Of a stretch of 16,637 nucleotides of DNA, positions 1-7,572 are shown in pieces (the first letter of the stretch is position 1; the number at the start of each line of letters is the position of its first letter). The position numbers and the translations under genes were made by a program. The stretch covers positions 1 through 16,637 of the forward strand of contig DAOVQG010000065.1 in assembly GCA_030628805.1 (NCBI GenBank), written 5' to 3'. The notes under the pieces are model-generated. The model ran no database searches and was not told the DNA's origin. It saw only the letters and a list, made by a program, of their open reading frames with translations. Source of the stretch: JAGMDK01 sp023128695. Lineage in GTDB: Bacteria > Planctomycetota > Phycisphaerae > UBA1845 > Fen-1342.

Positions 1-247
1 CCTTGCTCTATATGGTGGCCCCTTGACTGCCGGCCACCTGAGGCTGTCAAGAAAAAGGCGCTTAATCGCCATAGCTTGCTCTCGTCCGCGTCGAGGAGCG
101 GTCTCCGTGACAAACCTGGGTTCGTCGCCGATTGTTGCACGGTGGAACATTCGCTGATTCCGGAAGTCGCGGAATCCTTCGCTGTTATAGGCAGCCGTGT
201 AGCGTCTTGACGCACCATTCTCATTCGACGACCCGTCCATCGAGGTT

Positions 248-265
248 GGTGCGGCAAGCCGCACC
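248..265. repeat. short perfect palindrome (8-bp stem)
   Basis: GGTGCGGC, loop AA, GCCGCACC form a perfect 8-bp hairpin directly before the 72-bp repeat. It looks like a member of a dispersed GC-rich palindromic family, but only this copy is in the window. Confidence 0.5.
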
Positions 266-273
266 CTACGTTC

Positions 274-345
274 TTCGTACCAACACAGGCTGAGCGAAGG
301 GAAAAATCGGGCCCCCACGTTCGGAGAACGTGGGCCACCCTGCCC
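274..345. repeat. 72-bp direct repeat, copy 1
   Basis: This block begins TTCGTACCAACACAGG and ends with the hairpin CCCACGTTC/GAACGTGGG (314-334, loop GGA) plus about 11 nt. It recurs at 1478-1549, exactly 1204 nt away, with three base differences and no gaps. The two copies are in the same orientation and flank the membrane-protein gene at 356-1297 and its promoter. The hairpin may also act as a transcription end signal for that gene, since this copy lies 10 nt beyond its stop codon. Confidence 0.85.
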
Positions 346-355
346 GAGGCGCCTG

Positions 356-1297
356 TTACTCGATCAACTCCTGGTCGCTCAGAGTCGGGATCGGCGCCGT
401 GGAGAGCAGCGCCCACCAAATGTGTTCTTTCACCTCAGCGCGGCTGCGCAGATGCTGGATCATTAGGATGTCCTCCTGCTCGCCTCGGAACAGCCAGTAG
501 GCATCGTACACCTCCGACACCACGACCAGCGTTCCAGGCTCCATTGGGTAGTTGCGGATGGCGGGCTTCCGCTGCCCGGTGCGATACTCCAGTACCTGGA
601 CGATCCCCGGCGCCAGCCGGATGTAGGTTGGACGCACGAGGGCCTTTCTCGCCCAGCCAACGATTCCCCACCCAACGATCCCGAGTACGACAACGAGCGA
701 TGACCACTCAATGATGCGCCAGGGGATCACACCAATGCGTTGGAGGTACCAAGTCGTCACCGCCGCCCCAAGGACGACGAACGCCGCCGGCTTCGGCGCC
801 CATAAGTCGGTGCCGGTGATTATGTACGGCTCAAAGTGCCGCTCACCGATAATGGGGATCTCAATCGTACCCATGCAGACGACCGTGGCGCTCCCGTGGG
901 CACCGCCGTCTAGTGATTGAACTGTCTCCTTCACTGCTTTGGGTTCGAGCCCGGCGTTGAACCGTCCCCACCGGGCGCGCAATGCCCGGACGAGCGGATC
1001 GGTTTCGACATCGGGATGCTGCGCGAGTACGCGTGCAGTCCGAGTGCGCTGCTTCACTGCGTCGCGCCGCGCCACGAACAGCAGGAACAGCGAAGATGCT
1101 GCGAAAAGTAGCGCGAAAAACGATCCCCACAACCCCGATAGCGATATCAGCGAGACGCCAGTCATGATCAGACAAAACGGCGCGAGAATGAAGAGGAAAA
1201 CGGCGGCACGGATCCCCCAATAGGCGGGAGGCGGGAGCACTCGGACCACCCGTGGCGGTGGTCGGACGGTTGACGGTTCGTTCGCTGCACTTTCCAT
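356..1297 (-). CDS. hypothetical four-helix membrane protein
   Basis: A 313-aa protein of unknown function. Two hydrophobic helices lie at about residues 29-52 and 56-76. A charged cytosol-like segment of roughly 90 residues follows, then two more helices at about 171-190 and 196-216. The last 95 residues are soluble, beta-rich in appearance, and begin VRPTYIRLAPGIVQVLEY. This gives a membrane-anchored domain resembling, by inference only, bacterial PH-like modules. The N-terminus is proline- and arginine-rich and there is no signal peptide. The ATG is preceded by GGGAG with 7-nt spacing, and a good promoter lies 25-53 nt upstream. The gene is monocistronic and sits between two copies of a 72-bp direct repeat. 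I recognise no family. Confidence 0.8.
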   Translation of the reverse strand: MESAANEPSTVRPPPRVVRVLPPPAYWGIRAAVFLFILAPFCLIMTGVSLISLSGLWGSFFALLFAASSLFLLFVARRDAVKQRTRTARVLAQHPDVETDPLVRALRARWGRFNAGLEPKAVKETVQSLDGGAHGSATVVCMGTIEIPIIGERHFEPYIITGTDLWAPKPAAFVVLGAAVTTWYLQRIGVIPWRIIEWSSLVVVLGIVGWGIVGWARKALVRPTYIRLAPGIVQVLEYRTGQRKPAIRNYPMEPGTLVVVSEVYDAYWLFRGEQEDILMIQHLRSRAEVKEHIWWALLSTAPIPTLSDQELIE

Positions 1298-1321
1298 GCT
1301 CGAACTCCCGCGTGATCGCGC

Positions 1322-1350
1322 AGTATAGGGCTACCGTGCGGGGTGTACAA
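1322..1350 (-). promoter_or_regulatory. sigma70-type promoter of the membrane protein gene
   Basis: On the minus strand TTGTAC (1345-1350) is separated by 17 nt from TATACT (1322-1327). Both are close to the housekeeping consensus and the spacing is optimal. The expected transcript start is about 1315, giving a leader of some 18 nt before the ATG at 1297. Confidence 0.6.
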
Positions 1351-1477
1351 CCTGCGCGGCCGTTGGTCAGCCGTGTTACCCGACCGAGACAGTCACCTGT
1401 GACGACGCGTCTGGCTGGGTGGCCCGCGTTGTCTCAACGTGGGTTCACGATTTCATTCCCCCAGCAGCCTGGTTCAC

Positions 1478-1549
1478 TTCGTACCAACACAGGCTGAGCG
1501 AAGGGAAAAATCGGAACCCCACGTTCGGAGAACGTGGGCCATCCTGCCC
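1478..1549. repeat. 72-bp direct repeat, copy 2
   Basis: Partner of the repeat at 274-345, with differences at only three positions and the same length. It contains the hairpin CCCACGTTC/GAACGTGGG at 1518-1538 (loop GGA). It lies downstream of the GH57 gene and upstream of the membrane-protein promoter, and runs directly into a second palindromic repeat at 1551-1621. Confidence 0.85.
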
Positions 1550-1550
1550 T

Positions 1551-1621
1551 GCCCGGACGCTACATTGTGGCACCGGCTTCCAGCCGGTGGGAACGTCCGG
1601 GGCAGAGCCCGGACGCTACAT
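1551..1621. repeat. composite palindromic repeat, also found inside the TPR gene
   Basis: A 71-bp block framed by two copies of GCCCGGACGCTACAT (1551-1565 and 1607-1621). It contains two hairpins: CACCGGCT/AGCCGGTG (1571-1589, loop TCC) and CGTCCGGG/CCCGGACG (1594-1615). The same arrangement with small changes occurs at 10200-10271 inside a coding sequence. The right end overlaps the 3' end of the GH57 gene on the minus strand: its last codon and TAG stop lie in the CTACAT motif. Confidence 0.85.
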
Positions 1622-2839
1622 TTCCGGACCGGCAGGGACTTGTGCGGCAAACCGCTCAAGCGCTGGGCCGCCCAAACGGCCGCGGAGGTTGTCGAGCACG
1701 TTCATGAAGTTGATGAACGAGTCGTAAGGCGTGTCATACGGGTTGAAGTACTTGTGCACGGTCCCGTCCGCGAAGTACTTCGTGCACATGTAGTAAAAAT
1801 GGTCCGAACTCTGGAGCCTGCGCCAGTCGGTAAGCAAGGCTTCGTCCCCCAACTGCTTGACGAGCGGCTCCAGCCGGTACAGCTCATGCAGGGCGTTGGA
1901 CTGCATGGCGTTTCCGAGCCAGGCTGACAGATCGCGCTCTACGTCCGCCCAGGAGATCATGTGCGGGACATCGTATTCGCCGTTGGGGGCGTAGAGCTCC
2001 GCGCACTCGCTGGGCGTCTTGAAGTCGTTGTCCGGCAGGCGAAAGACCGCTTCGGGCAACTGACGCAGGAAATCGAAGATCCCCGTCTCGGCCCACTGGT
2101 GTTCGCCGAAGGTTTCGTAGTCCAGGAAGAGATTGACCACGTACCCGTTGCCGTTGACCTGGTGGACCCAGTTGGCGAATTTCCGGGTTGTCAGCGGATA
2201 GTCGGCCCAACCCCGATCGCTGAAGCGAAACGCGATGTCGTCCGAAAGCCGATAGTTCTTCAACAGCAGCTTGACGGCCGGCAAGTCGGGCGGGGTATAC
2301 AGAAACGTGGGCGAGCGATAGCCCAGGATGTGGTCGGCCCCCTCGCAGAGGACCACCTGGTAGCCCAACTCGGCCGCGGCCTTGGCCACCTCGTTATTAT
2401 AGATCAATTCGGTATTGCGGAAAACCGTCGGCGTCTGACCGAAGAGCTCCTCGATCGCTTTCCGGTGCAGCCGGACCTGCTCAGCGAATTCGTCACGCGA
2501 GTAGAGGAAGCTCAACGAGTGGTGGTATGTCTCGGAGAGGATCTCGACGGAACCTGTTTCGGCCAGTTTCTGGAACGACGCCAGCACGGCGGGCAGGTAC
2601 TGCTGAAACTGCTCGAGGATGACGCCGCTGAGGCTGAAGGCGACTCGAAAACGCCCCTCGTAGCGTTTGATCAGCTCGTACAGCACCGCATTAGCCGGCA
2701 AATAGCACTTGGTCGCGACTTTTTGCAGCAACTCGCGATTGAGATGTTCGTCGAAATAGTCCGAGCCCCGCTCGAAAATACTGAAGCGCCGCAGACGAAA
2801 CGGCTGGTGAACTTGAAAGTAAAAGCAGACGGAGGCCAT
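1616..2839 (-). CDS. glycoside hydrolase family 57 (alpha-amylase / 4-alpha-glucanotransferase type)
   Basis: A 407-aa cytoplasmic enzyme of family GH57, whose members hydrolyse or transfer alpha-1,4-glucan chains with retention of configuration. The family motifs are visible. HQPFRL at residues 11-16 is the N-terminal HQP signature. FRNTELIYN at 140-148 carries the probable nucleophile E144. FLDYETFGEHQW at 238-249 carries the probable acid/base D240. There is no signal peptide. The length fits the short GH57 amylases. It starts 9 nt after the glycosyltransferase stop and has only a weak ribosome site, so it is probably translated by coupling. The pair suggests glycogen or maltodextrin synthesis and trimming. 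The last few residues (about VPAGPEM) and the stop codon lie at or in a dispersed repeat, so the C-terminus may have been altered by its insertion. Exact substrate specificity is not shown. Confidence 0.92.
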   Translation of the reverse strand: MASVCFYFQVHQPFRLRRFSIFERGSDYFDEHLNRELLQKVATKCYLPANAVLYELIKRYEGRFRVAFSLSGVILEQFQQYLPAVLASFQKLAETGSVEILSETYHHSLSFLYSRDEFAEQVRLHRKAIEELFGQTPTVFRNTELIYNNEVAKAAAELGYQVVLCEGADHILGYRSPTFLYTPPDLPAVKLLLKNYRLSDDIAFRFSDRGWADYPLTTRKFANWVHQVNGNGYVVNLFLDYETFGEHQWAETGIFDFLRQLPEAVFRLPDNDFKTPSECAELYAPNGEYDVPHMISWADVERDLSAWLGNAMQSNALHELYRLEPLVKQLGDEALLTDWRRLQSSDHFYYMCTKYFADGTVHKYFNPYDTPYDSFINFMNVLDNLRGRLGGPALERFAAQVPAGPEM

Positions 2840-2848
2840 CGCGCTTGG

Positions 2849-4222
2849 TTAGCTCACTTCCCGGCCCAGAGCCGTCTCGTAGACCTTGACACAATTCGCG
2901 GCCGAGTCGGTCCAACTGAAGCGGCTGACCTCGAAGCTGCCGTGATCGCGCAGCGTGGCCGAGAGCGGCGGGTGCCGCAGCACGGCGACGATCTTGTTGG
3001 CCATCTCGTCCACATCCCAGAAGTCGACCTTCAAGGCGTGCGCCAGCACCTCCGCCACCCCGCTCTGCTTTGAGATCAGAACCGGGACGTCATGCGAGAG
3101 GGCCTCCAGGGGCGTGATGCCGAACGGTTCGGAGACGGACGGCATGACATAGAGGTCGGCCATGTTGAAGACGCGGCGGATGTCGTCGCCGCGGAGGAAC
3201 CCGGGGAACAGGACCTTGTGCCCGATGCCCATTTCCGCCGCCAACTCGATCATCCGCCGGGTCATGTCCCCGCTGCCGGCCATGACGAAGCGGACGTTGT
3301 CCATGACTTCGAGCACCCGCCGAGCGGCGGCCAGGAAGTACTCCGGGCCCTTCTGCATTGTGATGCGACCCAGGAAAAGCACGATCTTCTCGTCCCGCGT
3401 GATCGGCGGGAGCGGCGTCTCGTTCTCGTTGCCGTCGTCATCGACGGCGTTGTAAACGACCTCAACCTTCCGCGGGTCGACGCCGTAATGCTTGAGCACG
3501 ACGTTCCGGGTCAGATGGCTGACGCAGATGATCCTGGTTGCGGCGTGCATGCCGGCCCGCTCGATATCGTAAATCCGCTGGTTCACGTGCAGGCCGGAAC
3601 GATCGAATTCGGTCGAGTGCACGTGGACGACCAAAGGCTTGCCGCTTTGCCGGGCGACCGCGATCCCGGCCAGATAAGTCATCCAGTCATGAGCGTGAAT
3701 CAGGTCGAAGTCTTCCTGCCGCGCGACACGCCGGGCCAGGACGGCGTAACGCTCGACTTCGGAGAACAAGTCTCCCGCATAGTGTGCCCCGGGGCCGCCG
3801 CCATTGCTGGTGGTGCTGGTCGGTGGCTCGTCGGAGGTTATCACGGGTGTACCCCGCCGGGGGCCGGGTTTGCCGCTGGTCGCGCCGCGCGTCGAGACCT
3901 CGACCTGCGCCGCGGCGTCGAGAGCCTCCGGGCGGGCGTAGGGGCGTAACGTGGCGGCTACGGAGCGGAACTTCGCGTGCTGAAACATGCCCTCCAGCCC
4001 CGGCAGTGGATCGAACTCGTCGTCCGCATCGATCTGAATGGCGGCACTGGCCGGCGAAACGATCCGAACGTGACTCTCGTCGGGGTCTTCTACCGGGCGC
4101 GGCAGGACAAAAAGCACCTCGACTCCGCGGCGATCCAGCCCCCGAGTCAGGCCGTAACAGGCCGTGCCAAGACCGCCGCTGATAAAGGGCGGGAATTCCC
4201 AACCCAACATGAAGATTCTCAT
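2849..4222 (-). CDS. GT4 family glycosyltransferase, glycogen/starch-synthase-like
   Basis: A 457-aa GT-B fold enzyme expected to move a sugar from a nucleotide donor, most likely glucose onto an alpha-glucan given the GH57 partner. The start MRIFMLGWEFPPFISGGLG contains the synthase-type glycine loop (residues 16-19). IHAHDWMT (175-182) and HVHSTEF (200-206) are acceptor-side motifs. FLGRITMQKGPEYF (283-296) begins the donor domain, and SEPFGITPLE has the E-x7-E pair (E365, E373) typical of GT4. Residues about 95-150 form a low-complexity Ala/Gly/Pro/Ser/Thr-rich insertion between conserved blocks. The ATG follows GAGGT at 5-nt spacing. It is the first gene of a two-gene unit and diverges from infB. 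Other GT4 specificities remain possible. Confidence 0.9.
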   Translation of the reverse strand: MRIFMLGWEFPPFISGGLGTACYGLTRGLDRRGVEVLFVLPRPVEDPDESHVRIVSPASAAIQIDADDEFDPLPGLEGMFQHAKFRSVAATLRPYARPEALDAAAQVEVSTRGATSGKPGPRRGTPVITSDEPPTSTTSNGGGPGAHYAGDLFSEVERYAVLARRVARQEDFDLIHAHDWMTYLAGIAVARQSGKPLVVHVHSTEFDRSGLHVNQRIYDIERAGMHAATRIICVSHLTRNVVLKHYGVDPRKVEVVYNAVDDDGNENETPLPPITRDEKIVLFLGRITMQKGPEYFLAAARRVLEVMDNVRFVMAGSGDMTRRMIELAAEMGIGHKVLFPGFLRGDDIRRVFNMADLYVMPSVSEPFGITPLEALSHDVPVLISKQSGVAEVLAHALKVDFWDVDEMANKIVAVLRHPPLSATLRDHGSFEVSRFSWTDSAANCVKVYETALGREVS

Positions 4223-4260
4223 CGTGACCTCGTGCGTTCCGTCGCAGAGAGCAACGTTTC

Positions 4261-4266
4261 GTTATA
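4261..4266 (-). promoter_or_regulatory. possible proximal -10 box for the GT4 gene
   Basis: On the minus strand TATAAC lies about 39 nt upstream of the GT4 start. The region 17-18 nt further upstream (ATTCGT) is a poor -35. This is an alternative to the distal promoter at 4368-4396. Confidence 0.25.
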
Positions 4267-4367
4267 GGTGCCGGATTCCGGGTACGAATGACCCTCGGCC
4301 GGCGCACAAACCCATTCCCTCAAGTAACCTGTGAAGCGTTGCCGGCAAAGGAATCTTGAGTCCGAGA

Positions 4368-4396
4368 AGCTTACCCGGGGTGCCCGGGGCTGTCAA
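4368..4396 (-). promoter_or_regulatory. candidate promoter for the GT4-GH57 unit
   Basis: A perfect TTGACA (4391-4396) is followed after 17 nt by TAAGCT (4368-4373), a weak -10. If used, the leader is roughly 140 nt. The spacer is a GC-rich CCCGGG repeat. Confidence 0.4.
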
Positions 4397-4660
4397 TAAA
4401 TGGTTTCCCATTTCGTCTCGGAGGGTTCTGGAAAGCCCTGCTGAGCAAGAATTCTTACGAAGAAACAGCGGGGATGGGTAGCGTAACTCGTCAAGGCGCG
4501 ATATGTTATGGTGTCTGAAGTGAATAAGTATTCGCGTGCTCGGTTACGCGGGCGCCTCTTGGTTTGCGCCGGTGTTATCTGGGGCGGGGGGCGTGTAGCA
4601 ATATTGGCGCGCGAGGTCGATCCGATAATCGGTGTTTGCGGAGTTGGTTGTCCGCCTTCC

Positions 4661-4694
4661 CGCCGACTCGCCGAGGGAGTTCTCGGTGTCGGCG
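4661..4694 (+). promoter_or_regulatory. two-tier hairpin in the infB leader
   Basis: The outer stem is CGCCGAC (4661-4667) with GTCGGCG (4688-4694). The inner stem is CCGAG (4671-4675) with CTCGG (4682-4686), with the loop GGAGTT. The loop and upper stem hold the GGGAG that would be the only purine-rich site for the upstream ATG at 4702. The site for the GTG at 4720 lies outside the hairpin. Confidence 0.5.
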
Positions 4695-4709
4695 ACGCTA
4701 TATGCTCGT

Positions 4710-4715
4710 GGAGAG
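4710..4715 (+). promoter_or_regulatory. infB: ribosome binding site that favours the GTG start of infB
   Basis: GGAGAG lies 4-6 nt before GTG at 4720, whereas the in-frame ATG at 4702 and GTG at 4708 have no comparable exposed site. This is the reason for choosing 4720 as the start. Confidence 0.55.
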
Positions 4716-4719
4716 CAGT

Positions 4720-7533
4720 GTGCCCACTACCACGCTGAGAGTGCACTCGCTGGCCAAGGAACTTGGTATTCCTAGCAAGGTTCTCATCGAAAAATGTCGT
4801 GCGGAGGGGATCGAGTTGAAGAACCACATGGCCGCCATCTCGGTGGGTCTGGCGGAGTCGATTCGGGAGTGGTTCTCCACGGGGGCCGATGTGACCTCGG
4901 TCGAGGTCGCCGAGCACGTGGACATCGAGAAAGTACGCACAAAGCGCAAGACACCCAAGCAAGCCGCGGAGCCAACGGCAGAGATGCCGTCCGAGGAGAC
5001 AACGGAAGCACGCGAGGAAAGGGGTGCTGCTGCTGAGCCGTCCGTCGCTACAGCGACTTTGATCGCCGAGCCGCCCACAGAGGCCCCTTTGACAGCCCCC
5101 ACCGAGGTAGAAACCGTTGCCCTGCCGACGGCTGAACTTCCCAGCGGACCCGCGGTGGAAGTTCCCGCGGCCGAGAAAGGGGAGCAGCCGGAGGCCGAGA
5201 GGCTGGTTGCCAAAGCCCCGTCGGCTCCGGAAGCCCCTGCCGTGGAACCACCCGCTGAAGACCGGGGTGAAGCGAGGCCTGAAAAGGGTCCGGTTGAGGC
5301 CCCTGTGGTGGAAGAGCCTCCGCTCGAGCCGGTCTTGCCCGCCGGCCCGCAAGTGGTTCCCAAGCCGGCTGAACTGAAGGGACCGCGTGTGGTCCGTGTT
5401 GAGGCTCCGGAGCCGCAGCGCTATCAGCGGCAACGAAGCGGATCGGTGACCACCCGGGGACCGAGCGCACGCACGGCGGGCGCGCCCACGATCACGGAGG
5501 TCACGGCGCCGGCGCCGCGGCGAGGACGGGGCAAGGGTCGTCGACAGGCGGAAGAAGATGCCGCGAAGTCACGCTCGCGGAGCCCGCGGCGGCATGGTGG
5601 TGCCAGCGAGGTGGATCAGCGGGTGCGGGAGTGGCGTGACCAGGATCTGGTCGAGCGCAAAGAGCGTTTAGCCCGCGTCACCGGCCACGGTTTGCGTGAT
5701 CGGCGAGCCGCGGAACGGAGGCGGCTGGCGACCCAGCCGGGCGCCATTCAGCCGACGCGAAGGGAACCTGTCGCGCTCACCACGCCGATTACCTTGAAGG
5801 ACTTCTGCGCGGCGGTCGGGACGCCGTTCATGGTGGTCTCGAAGCACTTGCTGGAGCAGACGAATCGGTTGTGGACGATCAACCAATCGATCGATGCGGA
5901 GCAGACGGAGCTGCTCGCCCTCGACCTGGGCATCCCGATCACGATCCAGAAGGCCCGGACGGCGTACGAGCGGCTCGAGGACGAATTCGCCGCGCGTCAG
6001 CACGAAAAGATGTCTCCGCGCCCGCCCGTGGTGGCCATGTTGGGGCACGTGGATCACGGCAAGACCTCCCTGCTCGATGCGATCCGCAATGCAAATGTCG
6101 CGGAGGGTGAAGCCGGGGGCATTACCCAGCACATCGGCGCCTATCGCATTTCGCGCGGCGACTGGGACGTCACCTTCGTTGACACGCCGGGGCACGAGGC
6201 GTTCACCGCGATGCGGGCCCGGGGGGCTCACCTGACCGATGTCGTGGTGCTGGTGGTGGCGGCTGATGACGGGGTCATGCCGCAGACGGTGGAGGCGATC
6301 AACCACGCCAAGGCAGCCGGGGTGGCGATCGTGGTGGCGTTGAACAAGATCGATTTGCCGGGTGTGGACTTGAACCGGGTGTACTCTAAGCTCGCCGAGC
6401 ATGACCTGACTCCCACGGAGTGGGGCGGCGGCACGGATGTAATCAAGACCAGTGCCATCGCGGGCGAGGGGATTGACGACTTGATTGCCCACTTGAGCAC
6501 CTTAAGTGAGTTGATGGAGCTGCAAGCCGATCCGACCGTCCCCCCCCACGCGACCGTGATTGAAGCGCAATTGCGTGGGGGGCAGGGAGTTGTGGCGCAC
6601 GTGTTGGTGCGCGAGGGCACGTTGCGGCTGGGTCAGGCAATTGTTTGCGGTCCCGGGGCCGGGCGCATCCGAGCCCTGATCGACGACCAGGGCAGGTCCG
6701 TCAAGCAGGCCACGCCGGGGACGCCGGTGGAGGTCTCCGGCCTGACCGAGCTGCCGCAGTCTGGAGACTCGCTCTATCAGGTTGCCAATGTGTCGTTGGC
6801 CAAGGAGATTGCCGAGGAGGTGCGGCAGCAGCGGCGGGCGGCCGCGCTCGCGTCGGCGGCGGCTCCGAAAGTGCTGACGCTGGAGGCCCTGGTCCAGAGC
6901 GGGGCGGAGGCGGAGGTGCCGGAGCTAAATGTGATCATCCGGGCGGACGTCCAGGGCTCGGTCGAGGTGCTGAAGAAAGCGCTCGACGCCTTCCCGGCGG
7001 AGAAAGCCCGCCTGAACGTGCTACAAGCGGCCGTGGGGGCCATCTCGGAGGCCGACGTCCATCTGGCCAAGGCCTCCAACGCGCTGATCATCGGCTTTCA
7101 CGTCGTGGCGGAGGATCACGCCCGGCAGTTGGCTGACCAGCTCGGCGTGGAAGTGCGGCAGTACCGGGTGATTTACGAGATTCTGGACGATTTGCTAAAG
7201 GCCCTGGCCGGCCTGCTCGCACCTGAACACCACGAAGAGAGCCGCGGCTCGGTCGAGGTGCGGCAGATCTTCAATATCACGCGCGTCGGCACCATCGCCG
7301 GTTGTTACGTGACCGACGGCATCGTCAACCGCAACCACAAAGTGCGGCTGGTCCGGGATGGACGGATTGTGCTGGAAGGCGCCGCGATTGATTCGCTCAA
7401 GCGGTTTAAGGATGACGCCCGCGAGGTGCGGGCGGGGTTTGAGTGCGGCATCAAGCTGCACGATTTCGACGACGTCAAGCCCGGCGACGTGTTCCAGGCC
7501 TACGAGTTGGTCGAGGTGGCCCAGGAATTGTAG
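4720..7533 (+). CDS. infB: translation initiation factor IF-2
   Basis: IF-2 is the GTPase that brings initiator fMet-tRNA to the 30S subunit and promotes 50S joining. With the GTG start it has 937 residues. An IF2N domain (RVHSLAKELGIPSKVLIEKC) opens the protein. A long Pro/Glu/Ala-rich linker runs to about residue 230. A basic stretch and a second IF2N-like segment (ITLKDFCAAVGTPF) follow. The GTPase domain has GHVDHGKT (442-449), GGITQHIGAY, DTPGH (488-492), NKID (542-545) and SA (578-579). Domains II to IV complete the C-terminus, ending YELVEVAQEL. All GTP-binding residues are present. ATG at 4702 would add six residues. It heads a six-gene unit with ylxP and rbfA directly downstream, as in many bacteria. 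Confidence 0.97.
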   Translation: MPTTTLRVHSLAKELGIPSKVLIEKCRAEGIELKNHMAAISVGLAESIREWFSTGADVTSVEVAEHVDIEKVRTKRKTPKQAAEPTAEMPSEETTEAREERGAAAEPSVATATLIAEPPTEAPLTAPTEVETVALPTAELPSGPAVEVPAAEKGEQPEAERLVAKAPSAPEAPAVEPPAEDRGEARPEKGPVEAPVVEEPPLEPVLPAGPQVVPKPAELKGPRVVRVEAPEPQRYQRQRSGSVTTRGPSARTAGAPTITEVTAPAPRRGRGKGRRQAEEDAAKSRSRSPRRHGGASEVDQRVREWRDQDLVERKERLARVTGHGLRDRRAAERRRLATQPGAIQPTRREPVALTTPITLKDFCAAVGTPFMVVSKHLLEQTNRLWTINQSIDAEQTELLALDLGIPITIQKARTAYERLEDEFAARQHEKMSPRPPVVAMLGHVDHGKTSLLDAIRNANVAEGEAGGITQHIGAYRISRGDWDVTFVDTPGHEAFTAMRARGAHLTDVVVLVVAADDGVMPQTVEAINHAKAAGVAIVVALNKIDLPGVDLNRVYSKLAEHDLTPTEWGGGTDVIKTSAIAGEGIDDLIAHLSTLSELMELQADPTVPPHATVIEAQLRGGQGVVAHVLVREGTLRLGQAIVCGPGAGRIRALIDDQGRSVKQATPGTPVEVSGLTELPQSGDSLYQVANVSLAKEIAEEVRQQRRAAALASAAAPKVLTLEALVQSGAEAEVPELNVIIRADVQGSVEVLKKALDAFPAEKARLNVLQAAVGAISEADVHLAKASNALIIGFHVVAEDHARQLADQLGVEVRQYRVIYEILDDLLKALAGLLAPEHHEESRGSVEVRQIFNITRVGTIAGCYVTDGIVNRNHKVRLVRDGRIVLEGAAIDSLKRFKDDAREVRAGFECGIKLHDFDDVKPGDVFQAYELVEVAQEL

Positions 7534-7572
7534 TCTCGGCGGCCCGGCCGGGCGGCGGCGAGAGTTGGCGAT

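Larger units (their letters stand above)
1..355. other. intergenic region with hairpins, no gene seen
   Basis: No reading frame here looks like a gene. The stretch carries three inverted repeats. One is GGTGGCC (14-20) with GGCCACC (32-38) around an 11-nt loop. The second is GGTGCGGC/GCCGCACC at 248-265. The third lies inside the 72-bp repeat at 274-345. It lies downstream of the minus-strand gene at 356-1297, so any of these hairpins could help to end that transcript, but none has a T-run after it. A small RNA cannot be excluded. Confidence 0.5.
4223..4719. other. divergent intergenic region between the GT4 unit and the infB unit
   Basis: The region drives two oppositely directed units. The left part holds the minus-strand candidates for the GT4 gene. 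On the plus strand an extended -10-like TGtTATGGT (4504-4512) could serve infB, but I see no convincing -35. That would leave a leader of about 200 nt ending in a strong hairpin at 4661-4694. The nusA gene that often precedes infB is not here. No tRNA or convincing short gene was seen. Confidence 0.5.

Noticed and set aside
1419..1727. Short plus-strand frame containing GAEPGRYI
   Set aside because: The peptide comes from the dispersed repeat at 1551-1621; there is no ribosome site and it runs into the GH57 gene.
1961..3073. 370-codon plus-strand frame opposite the GH57 and GT4 genes
   Set aside because: It covers the ends of two well-supported genes on the other strand and has no recognisable domain.
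4564..4719. Extended infB start at the first in-frame ATG
   Set aside because: The extra residues are Arg/Cys-rich and unlike IF-2; the IF2N domain begins right after 4720.
4508..4738. Possible upstream small ORF in the infB leader
   Set aside because: No good ribosome site, no family features, and it overlaps the infB start out of frame; the region reads better as a structured leader.
4393..5433. Long minus-strand frame (346 codons) opposite the start of infB
   Set aside because: Its composition is the shadow of the GC-rich Pro/Ala/Glu linker of IF-2; no family resemblance and no ribosome site.
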